Shown here in pieces: positions 1-12,539 of a stretch of DNA of 64,000 bases. Position 1 is the first letter of the stretch. Each line of letters opens with the position of its first letter. Both the position numbers and the translations under genes were made by a program. Origin of the DNA: Zea mays. Its lineage: Eukaryota > Streptophyta > Magnoliopsida > Poales > Poaceae. The stretch lies in the NCBI RefSeq assembly GCF_902167145.1, contig NC_050101.1, forward strand, positions 130,416,990 to 130,480,989, written 5' to 3'. Under the pieces are notes generated by a model that was given only the letters and a program-made list of their open reading frames with translations, had not been told where the DNA came from and ran no database searches.

Positions 1-1280
1 GCTCTCAGCAGTAGGCGTCTGCTAGGAGTGGTGCCGGCGGACCGCCCCCGGCCACTGCAACTGCGTCGTCGGCTACCTCAGCCTCAACGATGGCGGTGCC
101 GTCGAGTACACCGTCGGCAGCGGCCAAGGAGGTCCCAGCTGCGCCCGTCCCTGCCATGAGGGGTGACGCGGGGGGCGCGTCCAGCCCTGTCCCGTCGCCC
201 ACTCTGGAGGAGTCGAAGGCGGTTCTTGGGTGGTGGCTCTGATCTGGCGTCGAGCCAGAATCGGTGCCGATTCCCCTCCCCCGGGTGCTGTCTCGTGCGC
301 ATCAGGCCCTTCGAGAGACCGAGGCGGCGATCTGGCGGGAATGGGAGGCGCTGGAGTCCGAGCACCAGCGCCTCAGCGACTAGGGTACCCAGTTGGAGGA
401 ATGCACCATGGCAGCATCCTAGCGGTTCGCCTTTGAGCGATCCAAACTAGCGAGGGACCGCAAGGACTACAAGAAGGACCTCCAGAAGGTGTACTCCTGG
501 GAGCTGGAGGCGGCCCGGAAGGAGAAGAGGCCAAGAAGTAGGAGCATCTGGACTAGAGGGAGGAGGTCGTCATGGAGCTCCAGGCCAAGTTGGATGCCTT
601 CAACAAAATCCTGGAGGAGCAGCGGGCCCAACAGACCGCTGCTGTGGAGAGCCTGCAAAGGCTGCAGCGGGAGCTGGATGACAGGGCCAGCAGCATTGCC
701 CTGACCGAGGAAAACCTCAAGGAAAAAAGACGCCTCTCTGGATAAGCGGGCGACGGATCTCGCCTGGCAGGAGAAGGACCTCGCCTTCAGGGAGGAGATG
801 TTTGAAAGGCGGGAGAAGCTGCTGGCTGATCATGAGCTCGAGGTGGAGCAGAAGGAGAAGGAGCTAGAGGAGCGGATCCGGAAGTTTCAGGCGGCGCAGG
901 TGGCTCCGGGCCCCCAAGCGGTGGAGGCGCTGAAGAAGACACTTGAAGATCTCCAGGCGGAGCAGCGCGCCGGGGTCCAGCGCATCGCTGTATGGCCCGG
1001 CGAGGCAAGCACGGCACTGGTGCCGCTGGGGGTGAGCCCCATCCTAGTGTCGGAGCTGCCGGCGACCATCACTGGTGCGCTCCCGGTGCTGGACTCCGTT
1101 GCGGACCGCCTCCGTCGCCTGGACCAGATTCTAGGTGCCCGCCTGGAGGCCGAAGGCGGTAGGCTTTGCCGGGTGGTGATAGAGTACATCCTAACATGCT
1201 TCCGGAGCCACGACCCGGCCATCTCCTTGGAGCCGGTGATCGCTGGTCTGATGGCTGACACCGAAGACGCCGCCCGGTAG
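1..1280 (+). pseudogene. Accessory coiled-coil reading frame of element C, antisense to its pol (degenerate)
   Basis: The open part is 798-1280, 160 residues, rich in Glu, Lys and Arg at first (repeated REK/EKE runs, a clear coiled coil) and then a less charged tail ending at TAG 1278. The same coiled coil continues upstream in another frame from an ATG at 572. The two frames meet at an A-run near 721-727, so a one-base indel separates them, and a TAG at 554 breaks the frame further up. The start of the gene is left of the window. It runs opposite to gag-pol of C. Antisense extra frames in the 3' region are known from maize Grande and related Tat elements; their function is unknown. That this is such a frame is inference from position and composition. 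It could also be a separate inserted relic. Confidence 0.55.
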
Positions 1281-1516
1281 GGCATACAAGATACCATGGA
1301 GGTGGTAGCCGAGCGCTTCCAGCGGGACCCGCCGATGATGAGTAGCTAGATCTACAGAAAGAAAGCAAGGGTCCCGCTGGGAAGTGGCTTTGTAATAGTT
1401 TTTTTGTTTTGTAAGATACTTTTGGGAAGTGTTTATCTAATAGTGACATAACTTATCTATATGCTATTTGTCTTTGTTGCGTGCGTCGTTACCAACTTCT
1501 CCCCCTTACTTGGCCC

Positions 1517-1655
1517 CCCTAGGATGCAGGCTCGATGTGTCGAGGCTGGATGCTAGCGTACTTAAGAGAAAATTGGTGACCTAGCCCCCTTGGGATGCAG
1601 GCTCGACGTGTCGAGGCTGGATGCCAGTATACTTAAGAAAGAATCGGTGACCTGG
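1517..1655. repeat. Two tandem copies of a roughly 70-75-bp unit
   Basis: Each copy holds GGATGCAGGCTCGA, then TGTCGAGGCTGGATGC, a TACTTAAGA core and GGTGACCT, with scattered substitutions. It lies in the 3' non-coding region of element C. Confidence 0.75.
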
Positions 1656-1821
1656 CCCCCAAGAGGTGGTCTCGACTGGGACCTGGACCTGCACATAGCC
1701 TTGGCTAGGTAGTTTTAGTAGTGCACCCATGGGACCCGCTAGCTAGTATCGTCTATCCTTTGATTAATGCCACAGGACCTGCAGGACTTAGACTGGGAAG
1801 CCAATCCATGTGTCCGGGCCC

Positions 1822-2137
1822 CTTGGATTGTAGCTCCAAATACTAGGGCACCTGTCGCAGAGTGGTGGAGCATGTAGGCTTAGGGTACAGGACCAGGCTA
1901 AGCGACTACACAGCTCCGGACCACCCCAAGAGACAAGTGTCCATTCTTTAGAACCGGACCCCAGGTTGCCGGACCCACAGGACTATAGTTCCAAGTAGTA
2001 GGGTACCCGTCACAGAGCGGTGGAGCGTGCAGGCTTAGGGTACGGAACCAAGCTAAGCGGCTACATGGCTCTGGACCACCCTAGGAGACAAGTACTCGTT
2101 CTCTAGAACTGGCCCCCAGGCTACCGGACCCCCCCTG
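1822..2137. repeat. Two tandem copies of a roughly 158-bp unit
   Basis: The first copy starts near 1822 and the second near 1980. Shared blocks include CAGAG.GGTGGAGC, GCAGGCTTAGGGTAC and AGCTAAGCG, then a block with GGACCACCC and GAGACAAGT. Differences are scattered, so the duplication is not recent. Confidence 0.7.
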
Positions 2138-2540
2138 CCGAGGGGTCCCGAACTGCAAGCCTGGGTACTCAATTCGGATGTCATAATACCAGCAAGGGTG
2201 GGAACTGTATGAGTGGGTTAGATAAAAAATGATGCTCGTAAATTGAAGCAAAATAAGATCACCACAAAAGAAAACCTGGGGGTAAATCTTTTCTATATAA
2301 CTTGATATACACGAGTGCAGGCCAACAGACTGGGTTTATGAGGGCGGACCTCACCGGGCTGGCGTACATATATGCGCTACCTAGTTACAAAAGAAGAAAA
2401 TCGGGTCCCAAGGTTTGCTTTTATGGGAAAAACTTACGGAGATGCTCTATGTTCCAATGATTGGGAAGAGGCTCTCCTTCAGTTGTAGCAAGGCGGACAC
2501 ACCCGGGTCAGCATATTTCCGTCACCTTGAAGGGTCCCTC

Positions 2541-4450
2541 CTAGCTGGGGGAGAGTTTGTGGAGCCCCTCTCGGTTCAGTACTCGCCTTAGGACCAGGTC
2601 CCCGACCCTGAGCTCCCTACTATGCACGAACCGTTGGTGGTAGCGCCTGAGCGCCTGGTTGTACCGTGCATTTCGGATCACCGCTCGCCATCTGCGTTCG
2701 TCGATGAAGTCCACGTCTTCACGCCATAGTTGTTCCTGCACAGACTCATCGAAAGCCTGGACCCGTGGGGAGCCTATAATGATTTCCGAGGGAAGGCAGG
2801 CTTCGGCCCCGTAGACCAGGAAGAACGGGGTCTGCCCGGTGGCTCGGCTGGGTGTGGTCCGGTTCCCCCACAGCACGGACGGAAGCTCACTGACCTAATT
2901 TACACCGTGCTTTTTCAAGCAGTCGTAGGTGCGTGTCTTGAGTCCCCTGAGGATCTCTGTGTTTGCCCTCTCCACTTGGCAGTTGCTCCTGGGATGAGCC
3001 ACCGACGCGAAGCAGAGCTGGGTGCCGATGCCCTTGCAATACTCCTAGAAAAGCCAACTTGTAAACAGGGTCCCGTTGTCCGTAATGATACGGCTTGGGA
3101 CCCCAAATCTATAGACAATCGACTTGAGGAAAGCGACAGCATCACCCTGGGTGATGTTGACCACAGGGGTGGCCTCTGGCCACTTGGTGAACTTGTCGAT
3201 GGCGACGAAGAGGTACCGGTACCCGCCGACGGCCCTGGGAAATGGTCCCAGGATATCCACCCCCCATACGGCGAATGGCCAGGAGGGTGGAATCATCTGT
3301 AGAGCCTAAGGGCTGGTGTGTGTATCTGCTTTGCATGGAATTGACACACCTTGCAGGACCTTACCATCTCAGCTGCATCCTGGAGGGCGGTTGGCCAGTA
3401 GAAGCCATGCCGGAAAGCCTTACTGACCAGCGTGCAGGATGAGGAATGACTTCTGCACTCTCCTCTATAGATCTCCGTGAGCAACTCATGGCCCTCCTCC
3501 TGGGTAATGCACCGCATGAGAATGTTGTTGGCGCCACGGCGGTAGTGATCCCCTTCCACCATCGCGTAGCGTTTAGCCAACCGCACTATGCGCTCTGCGG
3601 ATACATGGTCTTCAGGAAGGATGTTTTCCTTCAGGTAGTCCCAGATCTCGGAGATCCATGCATCGGGACCACTCTGAGAAACTAGCTGTGGCGCTAAGGG
3701 ATAGGCAGGCCCACCTATAGCACACACAGTCTTTGGTGAGCTCTGTAGATAGTACGGCATCGGGACCGCTAGCTTCGAGGTGCTAGACTCGCCCCCTTCG
3801 CCTAGCTCGGCAGGCTAGGTGGTGGGTCTCAGCAGCCGTCTTTGGAAGATGCCCTCAGGCACGGGTGCCCTAGTCGATGCCCTCTAGGAGAGTTCATCTG
3901 CCGTCGAGTTGTCAGCCCAAGGAACATGTTGCAGTTCCAGGGCCGTGAAGTCCTTCTCCAGCTTCCTTACGTGGAGGAGGTATGTTGCAAGCCTAGGCTC
4001 GTTGCAGCTACATTCCCCATGGACTTGCTTGATGATCAGCTGGGAGTCCCCCTTCACGAGGAGCTGGCGAATCCCCAAGGATAGGGCCACCGACAAACCG
4101 AAAATCAGTGCTTCGTACTACGCCATGTTGTTGGTGGCTTTGAACTCTAGGCGCACCATGTATTTCACTTGATCTCCGCTTGGGTCGACGAGGACCACTC
4201 CTGCCCCGCCAACTTACTCATAGGCGGATCCATTGAAGAAGAGCGTCCAATGGGGCTCGGTGAAGACCGGACCCCCAGGGGCGCTTGGGGGAGGCGTCGA
4301 CTCCACGATGTAGTCAGCTAGGACCTAGCTCCTGACGGCGTGGCAAGGCTGGAAGTCCAGCTGGAACTCAGCAAGCTCTGCAGCCCACTTGGCAATGTTG
4401 CCAGTGGCGTTAGAGTTGTGGAGGATGGCCCTTAACGGAAAGGAGGTCAC
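2541..4450 (-). pseudogene. Element C: RNase H and integrase part of pol (broken)
   Basis: This is the downstream half of C's pol. RNase H lies at about 4250-3884, with the GDSQL motif and conserved NN..A..AL context. The integrase zinc-binding region is at 3760-3293 (FYWPTA, then C..CQFHAKQ; an expected His of the HHCC set appears changed). The catalytic core is at 3296-3045 (PFAVWGVDILGPFP, IDKFTKWPEA, ITDNGT) and the C-terminal domain at 2876-2541 (RTTPSRATGQTPFFLVYGAE). The parts lie in different frames with stops between them, for example after the IITDNGT block, so no integrase can be made. The upstream end stops exactly at element A's target duplication; the matching RT half resumes at 15976. 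Confidence 0.85.
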
Positions 4451-4956
4451 CACCTGTCGGGGACCATAATTAGGGGTACCCTCAAGACGCCTAATTCTCA
4501 GCTGGTAACCCCCATTAGCATAAAGCTGCAGAGGCCTGATGGGTGCGATTAAGTCAGGGATCAGTCCGTACGAGCGACTCGATCACGCCTCGCCCGAGCC
4601 TAGCCTCGGGCAAGGGCAGCCGACCCCGAGGGGTTTCCGTCTCGCCCGAGGCCCCCCCTTTTTTACGGCAGACACATCTCCGGCTCGCCCGAGGCCTTGC
4701 CTTCGCTAAGAAGCAGCCCTGACTAAATCGCCGCGCCGACCGACCGAGTCACAGGAGCATTTAACGCAAAGGTGGCCTGACACCTTTATCCTGACACGCG
4801 CCCTCCGGCAGAGCCGAAGTGACCGTCGTCACTTCGCCGCTCCACTGACTGGTCTGACAGAAGGACAGCGCCGCCGCGCCACTCCGACCGCAGTGCCACT
4901 TGACAGAGTGAAACTGACAAGCAGTCAGGCCTTGCCAAAGGCGCCATAGGAAGCTC

Positions 4957-5300
4957 CGCTCGACCCAGGGCTCGGACTCGGGATAAAGCCCCGGAAGACG
5001 GCGAACTCCGCTCCGCCCGACCCAGGGCTCGGACTCGGGCTAAAGCCCCGGAAGACGGCGAACTCCGCTCCGCCCGACCCAGGGCTCGGACTCGGGCTAA
5101 AGCCCCGAAAGACAGCGAACTTCGCTCCGCCCGACCCAGGGCTCGGACTCGGGCTAAGGCCCCGGAAGACGGCGAACTCCGCTCCGCCCGACCCAGGGCT
5201 CGGACACGGGCTAAGGCCCCGGAAGACGGCAAACTCCGCTCCGCCCGACCCAGGGCTCGGACTCGGGCTCAGCCCCAGAAGACGACGAACTCCGCTTCGC
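4957..5300. repeat. 57-bp minisatellite in element A 5' LTR (about 6 units)
   Basis: Each unit contains GACCCAGGGCTCGGACTCGG, then a GCTAAAGCCCCGGAAGACGG-type half and AACTCCGCTCCGCCC. I count six full units, plus a diverged one. The 3' LTR has eight. Confidence 0.85.
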
Positions 5301-5819
5301 CCGACCCCAGGGCTCAGACTCTGCCCTGGCCTCTGCCGAACAACCTCCGCCTCGCCCGACCCCGGAGCTCGGGCTCGGCCTCGGCCATGGAAGACAGACT
5401 CGACCTCGGCTTCGGAGGAGCCTCCACGTCGCCCGACCTAGGGCACAGGCCCGCCACGTCCACAGGAAGCGCCATCATCACTCTACCCCGAGCCGACTCG
5501 GGCCACAGAGAACAAGACCGGTGTCCCATCTGGCTAGCTCCGCTAGATAGGCAATGATGGCGCCCCGCTAGCCCTGTGACGACGGCTGCTCTCAGCTCCG
5601 TTACGGAAGCAGGGGGACGTCAGCAAGGACTCAACCGCTCCAACAGCTGTCCCTCCGCCAGGCTCCATTGCTCCTCCGACAGCCACGACATCACACCAGC
5701 AGGGTGCCAAGATCTCTCCGGCTGCCACATTGGCATGTACTTAGGGCGCTAGCTCTCCCCCGCTAGACACGTAGCACTCTGCTACACCCCCATTGTACAC
5801 CTGGATCCTCTCCTTACGC

Positions 5820-5828
5820 CTATAAAAG
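5820..5828 (+). promoter_or_regulatory. TATA box of element A 5' LTR
   Basis: CTATAAAAGG follows a GC-rich stretch. The same box lies at about 15660 in the 3' LTR. Transcription would be expected to start roughly 30 bp downstream and run into gag. Confidence 0.7.
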
Positions 5829-6130
5829 GAAGGACCAGGGCCTTCTTAGAGAAGGTTGGCCGCGCGGGGACGAGGACGGGGCAGGCGCTCTCTTGGGGCC
5901 GCTCGCTTCCCTCACCCGCGTGGACGCTTGTAACCCCCTACTGCAAGCGCACCCGACCTGGGCGCGGGACGAACACGAAGGCCGCGGGATTTCCACCTCT
6001 CTCACGCCCGTCTCCGGCCACCTCGCTTCCCCTCTTTGCGCTCGCCCACGTGCTCGACCCATCTGGGCTGGGGCACGCGGCACACTCACTCGTCGGCCTT
6101 AGGGACCCCCGGTCTCGAGACGCCGACAGT

Positions 6131-6148
6131 TGGCGCGCCAGGTAGGGG
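6131..6148 (+). promoter_or_regulatory. Element A primer-binding site
   Basis: TGGCGCGCCAGGTAGGGG lies two bases after the LTR end. Element C uses almost the same site (TGGCACGCCAGGTAGGGG). I do not assign the tRNA. Confidence 0.75.
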
Positions 6149-6188
6149 CACGCTGCGTGTTGACGAGCAGTTTCCCGTCAAGCTCCAG

Positions 6189-9100
6189 ATGGGCAGTCTC
6201 CAACAACCTCTCCAACCCGAGACGGTGCTCCATTTCGGGAGTCTTGAGTTCATGTCCCTCGACGGCAGCTACGACATGATACTCCTTCCACCGCCGCGCG
6301 ACGACGACAATGGCGGCCGACAACCCGCCCGCCGGCGGCGGAATCGACGACATCTTCCCCGCATGGTGGAAGAACGACATTCGAGCTCGCCCCGTCCTCT
6401 CCCCCGCCAACGGAGGAGGAGGCGGGGCCACCAAGGCCAAGCGGAAGGCCGCGCTTCGTCGGCTGTCGAGCGAACCGACGTCCCCAGCGCCCCAACGGGG
6501 GGCGCGTCGGGCATCGACTTCGCGTTTGAGACGAAGGCGAGAGCCGTCCCCCCGCGACACGCCAATCCCAAGCAAGTGGACGACGCCAGCGCGCTCGCGG
6601 AGGGCCTGCAGGACGTCGCCCTCGTACCTAAGACGACGGCGCAATCAGTCCCCGACGTGACTATGTCGCTCCTCGTCGATCAAAAGGTACTGACTGATTC
6701 CCATCCTACGTCATTTCGACTCGGCCTCAACCCGTCTAGCGACCTCGCTTTGGCGGGCGCTCTCGTTGAGGCGAGTGCAACCCCTCTGGGGTTTCGTATG
6801 CGGTCGCCTTGGGACCGATTGACGGACGTCTCGACCTACGGACCCTCTGGGTCCGAGGAAGATGACGATCCCATCATCTGTCGGGATTCCTCTGGGTTTG
6901 GCAACCCTAGTGCCATGCGGGACTTTATGACCGCATGTGACTACTGCCTCTCCGACTGTTCCGACGGTAGCCGCAGCCTTGACGACGAGGACTGCGGCCC
7001 GAGCCGCGAATGTTTCCACGTCGAGCTAGGGGATCCCTCCAAAGGCAACCACCTCGGCATGCCGGAGGACGGTGATCTCCCTAGGCCGGTGCCTCGCGCC
7101 GACATCCCGCGGGAGCTAGCTGTGGTCCCCGTTCCGGCGGGGGGTCACGACCCACAGCTCGAGCAAGTCCGCGGGGCGCAGGCCAGGCTCGACGAGGGAG
7201 CAGGAGCGCTCGAGTCGATCCGCCGGGACGTCGGGCAGGTATGGGCGGGCCAGCCCCCGGCCGGAGAAATACGTCACCTGCCCCAGGGTTTCCAGCACCG
7301 CGTCGCCAACGACGTCAGGGTCAGGCCGCCACCCGCATCCAGCGAGGTCGGTCAGAACCTGGCAGCCACGGCGATGCTCCTCCGCGCGATGCCGGAGCCG
7401 TCAACCACCGAGGGTCGGCGAATCCAGGGAGAGCTCAAGAATCTTCTGGAAGGCGCTGCGGCCCGACGGGCCGAGAGCTCTGCCTCCCGAAGGTAGGGAT
7501 ACCCCTCGGAACCTCATGTCGCGACTTCCCGATTCATGCGGGAAGCCTCGGTCTACACCGGGCGCACGCGCAACACCGCGCCTGCGGCCCCGGGCCACCT
7601 CGGCAACGAGCACCATCGTCGCGACTGTCGAGCTCACCTCGACGAAAGGGTGCGCCGAGGCTACCACCCCATGCGTGAGGGACGCTACGACAGCGGGGAG
7701 GATCGGAGTCCCTCGCCCGAACCACCCGGTCCGCAGGCCTTCAGTCGGGCCACCCGACGGGCGCCGTTCCCGGCCCGGTTCCGACCCCCGACTACTATTA
7801 CGAAGTACTCGGGGGAAACGAGACCGGAACTGTGGCTCGCAGACTATCGCCTGGCCTGCCAACTGGGTGGAACGGACGACGACAACCTCATCGTCCGCAA
7901 CCTCCCCCTGTTCCTCTCCGACACTGCTCGCGCCTGGTTGGAGCACCTGCCTCCGGGGCAGATCTCCAACTGCGATGATTTGGTCCAAGCCTTCGCCGGC
8001 AATTTCCAGGGCACGTACGTGCGCCCCGGGAATTCCTGGGACCTCCGGAGCTGCCGGCAACAGCCGGGAGAGTGTCTTCGGGACTACATCCGGCGATTCT
8101 CGAAGCAGCGCACCGAGCTGCCCAACATCACCGATGCAGATGTCATCGGCGCGTTCCTTGCCGGCACCACCTGCCGCGACCTGGTGAGCAAGTTGGGCCG
8201 CAAGACCCCCACCAGGGCGAGCGAGCTGATGGACATCGCCACCAAGTTCGCCTCTGGCCAGGAGGCGGTCGAGGCCATTTTCCGAAAGGACAAGCAGCCC
8301 CAGGGCCGCCCGTCGGAAGAGGCCCCCGAGGCGTCTACTCCGCGCGGCGCCAAGAAGAAAGGCAAGAAGAAGTCGCAAGCGAAACGCGACGCCGCCGACG
8401 CGGACCTTGTCGCCGCCGCCGAGTACAAGAACCCTCGGAAGCCCCCCGGAGGTGCTAACCTCTTCGACAAGATGCTCAAGGAGTCGTGCCCCTACCATCA
8501 GGGGCCCGTCAAGCACACCCTCGAGGAGTGCGTCATGCTTCGACGCCACTTCCACAAGGCCGGGCCACCCGCAGAGGGTGGCAGGGCCCGCGACGACGAC
8601 AAAAGAGAAGACCACCAAACAGGAGAGTTCCCTGAGGTCCGCGACTGCTTCATGATCTACGGAGGGCATGCGGCGAATGCCTCGGCTCGGCATCGCAAGC
8701 AAGAGCGCCGGGAGGTCTGCTCGGTGAAGGTGGCGGCGCCAGTCTACCTGGACTGGTCCGACAAGCCCATCACCTTCGACCAAGCCGACCACCCCGACCA
8801 CGTGCCGAGCCCGGGGAAATACCCGCTCGTCGTCGACACTATCGTCGGCGACGTCAGGCTCACCAAGGTCCTGATGGATGGGGGCAGCTGCCTCAACATC
8901 ATCTACGCCGAGACCCTCAGGCTCCTGCGCGTCGATCTGTCCTCTGTCCGAGCAGGCGCTGCGCCCTTCCACGGGATCATTCCTGGGAAGCGCGTCCAGC
9001 CCCTCGGACGGCTCGACCTTCCCGTCTGCTTCGGAACGCCCTCCAACTTCCGAAGGGAGATTTTGACGTTCGAGGTGGTCGGGTTCCGAGGAACCTACCA

Positions 9101-12100
9101 CGCGGTGCTGGGGAGGCCATGCTACGCGAAGTTCATGGCCGTCCCCAACTACACCTACCTGAAGCTCAAGATGCCGGGCCCCAACGGGGTCATCACCGTC
9201 GGCCCCACGTACAAACACGCGTTCGAATGCGACGTGGAGTGCGTGGAGTACGCCGAGGCCCTCGCCGAGTCCGAGGCCCTCCTCGCCGACATGGAGAACC
9301 TCTCCAAAGAGGTGCCGGACGTGAAGTGACATGCCGGCAACTTCGAGCCAGCGGAGACGGTTAAGGCCGTCCCTCTCGACCCCAGTGGCGACACCTCCAA
9401 GAAGATCTGGATCGGTTCCGGGCTCGACCCCAAATAGGAAGCAGTGCTCGTCGACTTTCTCCGCGCAAACGCCGACGTCTTTGCGTGGAGTCCCTCGGAC
9501 ATGCCCGGCATACCGAGGGATGTCGCCGAGCACTCGTTGGATATTCGGGCCGGTGCCCGACCCGTCAGGCAGCCTCTGCGCCGATTCGACGAGGAGAAGC
9601 GCAGAGTGATAGGCGAGGAGATCCACAAGCTAATGGCGGCAGGGTTCATCAAAGAGGTATTCTATCCCGAATGGCTTGCCAACCCTGTGCTTGTGAGAAA
9701 GAAAGGGGGGAAATGGCGGATGTGTGTAGACTACACTGGTCTCAACAAAGCATGTCCGAAGGTTCCCTACCCTCTACCTCGCATCGATCAAATCGTGGAT
9801 TCCACTGCTGGGAGCGAAACCCTGTCCTTCCTCGATGCCTACTCAGGGTATCACCAAATCCGGATGAAAGAGTCCGACCAGCTCGCGACTTCTTTCATCA
9901 CGCCCTTCGGCATGTACTGCTATGTCACCATGCCGTTCGGTTTGAGGAATGCGGGCGCGACGTACCAGCGGTGCATGAACCACGTGTTCGACGAACACAT
10001 CGGTCGCACAGTCGAGGCCTACGTCGATGACATCGTAGTCAAGACAAGGAAGGCTTCCAACCTCCTCTTCGACCTTGAAGTGACATTCCGGTGTCTCAAG
10101 GCAAAAGGCGTCAAGCTCAATCCCGAGAAGTGTGTCTTCGGGGTGCCCCGAGGCATGCTCTTGGGGTTCATCGTCTCCGAGCGGGGCATCGAAGCCAACC
10201 CGGAGAAGATCGCAGCCATCACCAACATGGGGCCCATCAAGGACTTAAAAGGTGTACAGAGGGTCATGGGATGTCTCGCGGCCCTGAGCCGGTTCATCTC
10301 ACGCCTCGGCGAAAGAGGTCTGCCTCTGTACCGCCTGTTAAGGAAGGCCGAGTGCTTCACTTGGACCCCTGAGGCCGAGGAAGCCCTCGGGGACCTGAAG
10401 GCGCTCCTCACCAAGGCGCCTATCTTGGTACCCCCAGCTGATGGAGAAGCCCTCTTGGTCTACATCGCCGCGACCACTCAAGTGGTTAGCGCCGCGATTG
10501 TGGTCGAGAGGCAAGAAGAGGGGCATGCATTGCCCGTTCAGAGGCCAGTTTACTTCGTCAGCGAGGTACTGTCCGAAACCAAGATCCGCTACCCACAAGT
10601 ACAGAAGCTGCTGTACGCAGTGATCCTGACGAGGCGGAAGTTGCGACACTACTTCGAGTCTCACCCGGTAACTGTGGTGTCATCCTTCCCCCTGGGGGAG
10701 ATCATCTAGTGCCGAGAGGCCTCGGGCAGGATCGCAAAGTGGGCGGTGGAAATCATGGGCGAGACCATCTCGTTCGCGCCCCGGAAGGCCATCAAGTCCC
10801 AGGTATTGGTGGACTTTGTAGCCGAATGGGTCGGCACCCAGCTGCCGACGGCTCCGATCCAACCGGAGCTCTGGACCATGTTTTTCGACGAGTCGCTGAT
10901 GAAGACGGGAGCCGGCGCGGGCCTGCTCTTCATCTCGCCCCTCGGGAAACACCTACGCTACGTGCTACGCCTCCATTTCCCGGCGTCCAACAACGTGGCT
11001 GAGTACGAAGCTCTGATCAATGGATTGTGAATCGCCATCGAGCTAGGGGTCCGACGCCTCGACGCTCGTGGCGACTCGCAGCTCGTCATCGACCAAGTCA
11101 TGAAGAACTCCCACTGCCGCGACCCGAAGATGGAGGCCTACTGCGATGAGGTTCGGCGCCTGGAAGACAAGTTCTACGGGCTCGAGCTTAACCACATCGC
11201 TCGGCGCTACAACGAGACTGCGGACGAGCTGGCAAAAATAGCCTCGGGGCGAACAACGGTTCCCCCGGACGTCTTCTCCCGGGATCTGCATCAGCCCTCC
11301 GTCAAGATCAACGACACGCCCGAGCCCGAGGCACCCTCGGTCCAGCCCGAGGCGTCCTCGGTTCAGCCCGAGGTACCCTCGGCTTTCGAGGGCGAGGCGC
11401 TGCACATCAAGGAGGAGCGGAGCGGAGCCACGCCTGATCGAGATTGGCAGACCCCGTACCTGCAATATCTCCACCAAGGGGAGCTGCCCCTCGACCGAGC
11501 TGAGGCTCGGCGGATAGCGCGACGCGCCAAGTCGTTCGTCCTGCTGGGCGATGGGAAGGAGCTCTACCGCCGCAGTCCTTCGGGCATCCTCCAGCGATGC
11601 ATCTCCATCGCCGAAGGTCAGGAACTCCTGCAAGAGATACACTCGGGGGCTTGCGGCCATCATGCAGCGCCCCGAGCCCTCGTCGGGAATGCTTTCTGGC
11701 AAGGCTTCTACTGGCCAACGGCGGTGGCCGACGCTACTAGAATTGTCCGCACCTGCGAAGGGTGTCAATTCTATGCGAAGCAGACCCACCTGCCCGCTCA
11801 GGCCCTGCAGACGATACCCATCACCTGGCCCTTTGCTGTGTGGGGTCTGGACCTCGTCGGTCCCTTGCAGAAGGCGCCCGAGGGCTACACGCACCTGCTG
11901 GTCGCCATCGACAAGTTCTCCAAGTGGATCGAGGTCCGACCCCTGAACAGCATCAGGTCCGAGCAGGCGGTAGCGTTCTTCACCAACATCATCCATCGCT
12001 TCGGGATCCCCAACTCCATCATCACCGACAACGGCACCCAGTTCACCGGCAGAAAGTTCTTGGATTTTTGCGAGGATCACCACATCCGGGTGGACTAGGC

Positions 12101-12520
12101 TGCCGTGGCTCATCCCATGTCGAATGGGCAAGTAGAGCGTGCCAATGGAATGATTCTACAAGGGCTCAAGCCTCGGATTTACAACGACCTCAACAAGTTC
12201 GGCAAGCGATGGATGAAGGAACTCCCCTCGGTGGTCTAGAGCCTGAGGACAACGCCGAGCCGAGCCACGGGCTTCACGCCGTTCTTCCTGGTCTACGGGG
12301 CTGAGGCCGTCTTTCCCACTGACCTGGAATACGGCTCCCCGAGGACGAGGGCCTACGACGATCAAAGCAACCAAGCTAGCCGAGAAGACTCGCTGGACCA
12401 GCTGGAAGAGGCTCGGGACAGGGCCTTACTACACTCGGCGCGGTATCAGCAATTCCTACGACGCTACCACGCCCGAGGGGTCCGACCCCGAGACCTCCAG
12501 GTGGGCGACCTGGTGCTTCG
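6189..12520 (+). pseudogene. Element A gag-pol polyprotein gene, one frame with seven stop codons
   Basis: One frame can be followed from the ATG at 6189 to about 12520. An N-terminal gag region with low-complexity Arg/Asp stretches is followed by the gag domain (7800-8270, GETRPELWLADYRLACQ to ELMDIATKFASG), a Lys-rich tract with a Cys/His motif near 8490-8535, and an aspartic protease (LMDGGSCLNIIY, Asp at 8877). Then come reverse transcriptase (9620-10240, [15 protein letters not shown] at 10020-10031), RNase H (10880-11240) and integrase (11630-12470, WPFAVWGLDLVGP, ITDNGTQF). In-frame stops: TAG 7494, TGA 9327, TAG 9435, TAG 10707, TGA 11028, TAG 12096, TAG 12237. I see no frameshift. 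Each stop is one transition from a sense codon, the pattern expected of decay at methylated cytosines. The integrase C-terminal tail is replaced after about 12535. Confidence 0.9.
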
Positions 12521-12539
12521 GCTGCGGCAAGACACCCGC

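Larger units (their letters stand above)
1281..2540. other. Non-coding 3' region of element C
   Basis: No credible frame is visible. After the TAG of the antisense frame there is a T-rich tract (1395-1425), then GC-richer sequence with two sets of direct repeats (listed separately), then 2140-2540 without recognisable structure. On the minus strand this is the spacer between integrase and the 3' LTR. Confidence 0.6.
4455..6128 (+). repeat. Element A 5' LTR
   Basis: It is 1,674 bp, TG...CA, matched by 14174-15970. It holds a block of about 57-bp tandem repeats and a TATA box near its 3' part. Confidence 0.95.

Noticed and set aside
4957..5300. Regular direct repeats that could suggest a CRISPR-like array
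   Set aside because: Head-to-tail minisatellite without unique spacers, inside a plant LTR.
7401..9626. 741-residue open frame antisense to gag/protease of element A
   Set aside because: It mirrors the GC-rich codons of the true frame on the other strand. It has no domain I recognise and low-complexity Gly/Val/Leu content.
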